Assembly: GCA_018971745.1 (NCBI GenBank) | Contig: JAGXAD010000002.1 | Span: 1 to 15,785 of the forward strand | Length of the DNA stretch: 15,785 nucleotides | Direction: 5' to 3' | Origin: Patescibacteria group bacterium | Lineage (GTDB): Bacteria; Patescibacteriota; Minisyncoccia; Sungbacterales; GWA2-42-14 | Shown: positions 11,870 to 15,785 of the stretch, in pieces | How the letters are laid out: each line of letters begins with the position of its first letter | Numbering within the stretch: the first letter of the stretch is position 1 | Notes under the pieces: model-generated | Seen by the model: the letters and a program-made list of their open reading frames with translations, nothing else | Told to the model about the DNA's origin: nothing | Database searches by the model: none | Position numbers and translations under genes: made by a program

Positions 11870-14209
11870 TTATTCCGAAACATCGGTATCATTTTGCCCG
11901 CCGGCATCCGGAGCAAAGCCCTTTCGTTCTTTCGGGCCTTTCATTTTTAATCCGGCTTTGGGCATCAACTCGCGCAATTTCGTTTCCACGAATTCGTCAA
12001 AGTTTCCGCATGAGGTGTCCGCGCAAATTGCCTCGACAAAGCGCATCCACGACGGAAGCACGGTAAGCCCGCCGGTTTCGCGCTCGCCCAAAGACAATTT
12101 TGCATCAAATCCTGCCCACATGCCGATGCGAAATTCCGGCGTGACGCCGATGAACCACGCGTCCGTTGAATCGTTGGTGGTTCCGGTCTTGCCCGCAATC
12201 GGAAACGGAAGTTCACGCGATCGCATCGCAGTTCCGGCTTCAGCAACCGAGCGCATGCCGACCAATACCTGCTTTGCAACATCAACGCTGATTACTCGAT
12301 TTTCTGCATGCTCATCTTCAACAACAGTTTCACTCGACACATCCTGACTATTTAATACAATCTGATTATTGAATAATTTTTTCTCCGTTTCTTCGCGGCG
12401 GTCATACAAAGTATTTCCAAGATTATCCGTTACGTACTCAACCAGAAATGGCTCGCGCTTAATTCCCAATGACGCAATCGTGCTGAATGCATTCGTCATT
12501 TCAAGCAACGTTACGTCGCATGCGCCGATTGCGGTCGGCAGATACGGCTCGCATTGCGACGAGACGCCGAGCCGCCGCGCCATATCAACCACCTGCTTGA
12601 TGCCTGCGATGTGAGCCGCCGCGCTAACGGTTGCCGCGTTTCGCGATTCGGTTATCATGCGAAGCGCCGGCGCCACGCCCGCGTACTGCGGCTTGATGTG
12701 CTTGAAATTTTCCGGGCAATACGGCTTGGGCCTACTCCGATAGCATTGCCGCGAATCGTTCAGGCGAACCAGCCACGGATCAACAATTCCTTTTGCAAGT
12801 TCCGTTTCAAGAAACGACGCGTATACGATCGGCTTGAACGCGGACCCGGCTTGCCGGTGCGCCATCACGCGGTCAAAATTACTTGCCTCAAAATCAACGC
12901 CGCCGACGAGCGCCAAAATCGCGCCGGTCTCATCCATGGCAACAAGAGACGCTTCAAGCGTCATCTCGCCGACCGTTATCGTGCCGCGCTCAACATCAAC
13001 TTCGTCAATTTCAAATAAAGCAACATCGCCCTCATGAAATGTTTTGGTGAAATCGCCTTGCACGCGCGGGGCATGCTGCAAATCAAGATTTGCGGTAAAT
13101 GTACCGATGCGGATCGAGACATGGTCCTGCGCGACTTCAGTAATCAAACCCTCAACCTGACTGCCCGACGCTATTTTCTCCCAAGTTCGCGAATAAAACG
13201 AATCAACGGTCTGCGGCGGCTTTTGCTTAAAAATTGATTCAACCTTGCCGCGCCACTGATGGCGTTTATCGTATTCCGAAGCAAGATGCTGAATCGCTTT
13301 TTTTGCCTGCTCCTCAACATCACAGCGGATAGTCGTGCCAATGGTTATCCCCTTAACCTGCAAATCTGCCAATGCGTAGCCGAATCGATCGCGCAAAAAT
13401 TTCTCAACTTCCAGCCGTACGAACGGAGCAAGCCCGTATGATTCCTGCGCTACAACTCTGATTGGCCGTTTTTCGGCCGCCATTGCTTCGTCGCGATTCA
13501 AAAATCCGAGATCCGCCATCTGCTCCAAAACCCTGTTGCGCCGCATTACGGCAATTTCAGGATGCGTAATGGGAGAAAACCGCGCCGGAGACGGAATCAT
13601 TGACACAAGCAATGCCGCTTCATCCGCGCTAATGTCCTGAATTGATTTTCCGAAATATCTGCGGCTTGCCGCCTCAAACCCGTAGCTTCGTGACCCGAGA
13701 TAAATGTTATTAGAATACATTTCCAGAATTTTTTCTTTTGGGTATTTCCATTCAATCTCAAACGCAAGCACCGCTTCCAAAACTTTTCGCTTGATGGTGC
13801 GCTCCTGATTCAGAAACATCATCTTGGCAAGCTGCTGCGACAAGGTACTGCCGCCCTGAACGATTTTTCGCGCCCAAATATCGGTCCACAGCGCGCGCGC
13901 GATTCCGCGGCCGTCAACGCCGTGATGCGACAGAAAATGTTTGTCTTCGGCCGCAAACAGCGCGTGCTTCAAAACATCGGGCAGGTCGCGCTCGCTCACC
14001 GGTTCGCGGTCCTCGTCAAAAAAAAGACCGAGTGCCTTGCCGTCCGCGCACAAAATTTTACTTGTTTGTTTCGGAACAAAATGTTCAAGCGCACTCACAT
14101 CATAAGTCTTTGCCGCGTAATAAAAGAGAAACGCGACTCCGCCGCCAAAAACCGCGCACACAATCAAAACCCATCCGATGCATCGCTTCGGCCGCAGCCA
14201 TGCCGACAT
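11870..14209 (-). CDS. Class A penicillin-binding protein (PBP1A type, GT51 + transpeptidase)
   Basis: A 779-aa bifunctional peptidoglycan synthase. One membrane helix (about 11-33) anchors it. The GT51 glycosyltransferase (50-240) is complete: AAEDKHFLSHHG with catalytic E88, QGGSTLSQQLAK (118-129), RTIKRKVLEA, KILEMYSNNIYLG and EAALLVSMIPSP. A beta/OB-like insert (about 345-420) leads to the transpeptidase with all three motifs: S456-A-F-K459, S522-R-N524 and K674-T-G676. It polymerises lipid II and crosslinks strands outside the membrane. The tail after about 735 is charged and disordered. The start is supported by GAGGAG (14223-14218) 8 bases upstream; the ATG at 14216 has no long frame. 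The next gene downstream is an SLT-like wall enzyme. It suggests that the organism keeps its own wall synthesis. Confidence 0.96.
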   Translation of the reverse strand: MSAWLRPKRCIGWVLIVCAVFGGGVAFLFYYAAKTYDVSALEHFVPKQTSKILCADGKALGLFFDEDREPVSERDLPDVLKHALFAAEDKHFLSHHGVDGRGIARALWTDIWARKIVQGGSTLSQQLAKMMFLNQERTIKRKVLEAVLAFEIEWKYPKEKILEMYSNNIYLGSRSYGFEAASRRYFGKSIQDISADEAALLVSMIPSPARFSPITHPEIAVMRRNRVLEQMADLGFLNRDEAMAAEKRPIRVVAQESYGLAPFVRLEVEKFLRDRFGYALADLQVKGITIGTTIRCDVEEQAKKAIQHLASEYDKRHQWRGKVESIFKQKPPQTVDSFYSRTWEKIASGSQVEGLITEVAQDHVSIRIGTFTANLDLQHAPRVQGDFTKTFHEGDVALFEIDEVDVERGTITVGEMTLEASLVAMDETGAILALVGGVDFEASNFDRVMAHRQAGSAFKPIVYASFLETELAKGIVDPWLVRLNDSRQCYRSRPKPYCPENFKHIKPQYAGVAPALRMITESRNAATVSAAAHIAGIKQVVDMARRLGVSSQCEPYLPTAIGACDVTLLEMTNAFSTIASLGIKREPFLVEYVTDNLGNTLYDRREETEKKLFNNQIVLNSQDVSSETVVEDEHAENRVISVDVAKQVLVGMRSVAEAGTAMRSRELPFPIAGKTGTTNDSTDAWFIGVTPEFRIGMWAGFDAKLSLGERETGGLTVLPSWMRFVEAICADTSCGNFDEFVETKLRELMPKAGLKMKGPKERKGFAPDAGGQNDTDVSE

Positions 14210-14242
14210 CAGACATACTCCTCTTTTTCAAGGAACCGCAAC

Positions 14243-14268
14243 AAAAAACGCTACCATATATGGTAGCG
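14243..14268 (-). terminator. Intrinsic terminator of the lhgO-like gene
   Basis: A perfect palindrome (14249-14268, half-site CGCTACCATA) is followed on the minus strand by six T (14248-14243). It begins 10 bp after the stop at 14279 and separates this gene from the PBP gene, which must rely on readthrough or a promoter I could not find. Confidence 0.88.
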
Positions 14269-14278
14269 CTGATGTACG

Positions 14279-15472
14279 CTAAATTGCAACTTGCAAAAAA
14301 TTTTCTTTCACGAAACGCGCTATTGCCAACGATGCGGTAAGTCCGGGCGAACGGATGCCCAAAAGATGAATACAGCGGCTATGGCCAGTATCGCGCTGAA
14401 TCAGAAAATCGCTTGATTCGCGCAGTTCCGAACGAATGCCGGCGTAATCCAAATGCAAATCATCAAGACGCAGCTGCGGAAGCAACAACCGGGCGCGCTC
14501 CAAAAAATAACTTTCAGGATACCGGTCAATTTTATAATCGTCTTTTTGAAAAATAGCTTTCATGGTGGGACCGACTAACACCGAATCGGACAAACAATAT
14601 TTGCCGCGCATATGTTCAAGAACGGGAACCAAATGCACGCCAAGACCCGAAACCAATGTGCCGTCTCGGGTGCGAAGCTCCTCAGGAAGGCCATAGACGC
14701 ATCGGCGAATCGCAAGCTCGGGCCTTTTTGAAAAATAATATTTGCAATATTCTCCGCGCACCGGAATCACATGCCAACGGTTTTTATTTTCAGAATTCAC
14801 CATTGCCGCGATTTCATCGGCATAAACGCCAGCGGAATTGATAAGCCAATCAAATTCCATTGATTCAATTTCTTGTTTATCTTCCGGCATTCGCGTATCC
14901 GCGATACGAAGCTCAAAACCCGAATCTCGCGCGCAAATTTCTACCGCTTTCTTGTTACAAAACAGTTGCGCTCCCGCATTATCCGCAAGGTGAGCCAGAG
15001 CGCGAATGTATTCCGTCGCATCAACAATACCAGTTTCCGGAGAATACAGCGCAGAATATCCTTCAATGTTCGGCTCAAGCTCTTTTAATTCGTTGCAACT
15101 AATTTTACGCAGTCCCTCAACGCCGTTTGCCCAGCCGCGCACAAGATAAAAATCAATTTTCCGTTCTTCTTCCGCATTCTGCGTGACTATTATCTTGCCG
15201 GTTTTGAAAAATGGCACATGGTACTCTTGGCAAAATTCGTACAACATTTTTCTGCCCTGAACGCACAACTTTGCTTTCAAAGAATTCGGCTGGTAATACA
15301 TTCCTGCGTGAATCACGCCGGAATTACGGGTTGACTGCGCCGATCCGAAATGTTCTGCTTGCTCAAACAAAAACACTTCGTATCCGTTTTGGCTCAACTC
15401 GCGCGCAATGGCAAGCCCGACCGCGCCTCCGCCGATAATCGCAACCGATTCCGATTCTTTTACTTCTGGCAT
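14279..15472 (-). CDS. lhgO: LhgO-like FAD-dependent L-2-hydroxyglutarate oxidoreductase
   Basis: A 397-aa flavoprotein of the DAO family. The dinucleotide fold is at the N-terminus: VAIIGGGAVGLAIARELS with G14-x-G16-x-x-G19, and E37 at the end of strand 2 for the ribose. STRNSGVIHAGMYY (47-60) and the C-terminal GIRSPGLTAS (372-381) are typical of L-2-hydroxyglutarate dehydrogenase/oxidase relatives. The expected reaction is oxidation of L-2-hydroxyglutarate to 2-oxoglutarate, passing electrons to quinone or oxygen. There is no signal peptide or membrane helix, so it is cytoplasmic or membrane-peripheral. AAGGA sits 7 bases before the ATG. The gene has its own terminator and no metabolic partner nearby. 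In a CPR cell lacking the TCA cycle the true substrate may be another 2-hydroxy acid; the substrate is inferred from the family. Confidence 0.88.
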   Translation of the reverse strand: MPEVKESESVAIIGGGAVGLAIARELSQNGYEVFLFEQAEHFGSAQSTRNSGVIHAGMYYQPNSLKAKLCVQGRKMLYEFCQEYHVPFFKTGKIIVTQNAEEERKIDFYLVRGWANGVEGLRKISCNELKELEPNIEGYSALYSPETGIVDATEYIRALAHLADNAGAQLFCNKKAVEICARDSGFELRIADTRMPEDKQEIESMEFDWLINSAGVYADEIAAMVNSENKNRWHVIPVRGEYCKYYFSKRPELAIRRCVYGLPEELRTRDGTLVSGLGVHLVPVLEHMRGKYCLSDSVLVGPTMKAIFQKDDYKIDRYPESYFLERARLLLPQLRLDDLHLDYAGIRSELRESSDFLIQRDTGHSRCIHLLGIRSPGLTASLAIARFVKENFLQVAI

Positions 15473-15533
15473 TTTTCATTCCTTATTTTCAAATATGCTG
15501 ATTTTATTTATTGCATGAATATTATTATTCGTC

Positions 15534-15575
15534 AATCAAAAAAACACACGCGTATGCACGGGTGTTTTTTTGATT
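15534..15575 (-). terminator. Terminator after the partial gene at the right edge
   Basis: A 14-bp perfect stem (15534-15547 against 15562-15575, core CAAAAAAACAC) surrounds a 14-base loop. Seven T sit in the 3' arm in either direction, so it can work both ways. On the minus strand it begins about 40 bp past the stop at 15616. Confidence 0.7.
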
Positions 15576-15615
15576 TGAAATTATATAATCCTGCGTGAAC
15601 AGATTTTGAACAAAA

Positions 15616-15785
15616 CTATTTTTTTAAGTTAGCTTTGAAATCTCCCATCCATTGAGGATCTTCAATCGTCCATTTATAAATCTCATTATCATGAAAGTCC
15701 TTACAACTTAGTTGTGATTGATTGACCGGCTCTTGCACCCATAAAACTGTTTCTGATTTTCGGTCAATATTTATTGTAGTTTTTA
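15616..15785 (-). CDS. C-terminal part of an unrecognised protein (5' end outside window)
   Basis: A minus-strand frame is open from the window edge to TAG at 15616-15618 and gives 55 residues. It contains KTTINIDRKSETVLWV, SCKDFHDNEIYKWTI and ends EDPQWMGDFKANLKK. I recognise no family. Support comes from the uninterrupted frame to the edge and a strong terminator just after it. Codons are more AT-rich than in the neighbouring genes. It is hydrophilic with no membrane segment in the visible part. Confidence 0.6.
   Translation of the reverse strand, partial: KTTINIDRKSETVLWVQEPVNQSQLSCKDFHDNEIYKWTIEDPQWMGDFKANLKK

Noticed and set aside
12554..13018. Plus-strand frame (154 codons) inside the PBP region
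   Set aside because: It is antisense to the transpeptidase domain with its complete SxxK motif; an Arg/His-rich shadow.

Overview
The window looks like a piece of a Candidate Phyla Radiation (Patescibacteria) genome, most likely a Parcubacteria-type lineage. This is an inference. It rests on the S74 tail-fibre-like surface protein with a short membrane anchor, the G-[YW]-A-W...I-G-W-[IV] repeats in a large secreted protein, a DUF5666-like membrane-anchored protein, many secreted or anchored proteins of unknown role, AT-rich leaders without Shine-Dalgarno sites, and very compact spacing. TGA is read as stop (for example at the ends of the large surface protein and of mntA), so this is not a recoded Gracilibacteria or Absconditabacteria genome. 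No rRNA, tRNA, CRISPR array or transposase gene is visible.

Almost everything is on the minus strand. In transcription order (right to left): the 3' end of an unrecognised gene (15785-15616) with its terminator; an LhgO-like FAD oxidoreductase with a terminator; a class A penicillin-binding protein (PBP1A type); a secreted lytic-transglycosylase-like protein whose usual catalytic Glu position carries Gln; a membrane-anchored DUF4015 putative glycoside hydrolase; and a secreted DUF4214 + clan GH-A-like glycoside hydrolase behind a near-consensus sigma70 promoter. PBP1A, the SLT-like protein and the two hydrolases form an envelope and polysaccharide neighbourhood. The only plus-strand gene is a small anchored DUF5666-like protein (6837-7328). 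It shares a 216-bp divergent intergenic region with the fibre gene and ends convergently with the glycosidase at a shared terminator.

The left part (6620-184) is a run of co-oriented genes: S74 fibre, mntA antitoxin, hepT toxin, a 32-codon fibre-tail-like fragment, a 99-aa coiled-coil protein, a broken second copy of the start of mntA, a small membrane-anchored beta protein, and an 1151-aa secreted surface protein. It closes with a 14-bp terminator hairpin and a REP-like double hairpin at the window edge.

The most unusual feature is the scrambled junction between surface fibre and HEPN/MNT genes at 4181-5440. The first 17 codons of mntA occur twice as a perfect 51-bp direct repeat 1127 bp apart, and a fragment resembling the S74 C-terminus sits just after hepT. 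This looks like repeated insertion, duplication and deletion of a HepT/MntA cassette behind fibre genes. A second observation is a beta-domain of about 80-95 residues that seems to be shared, in three copies, by the large surface protein and the secreted glycosidase.
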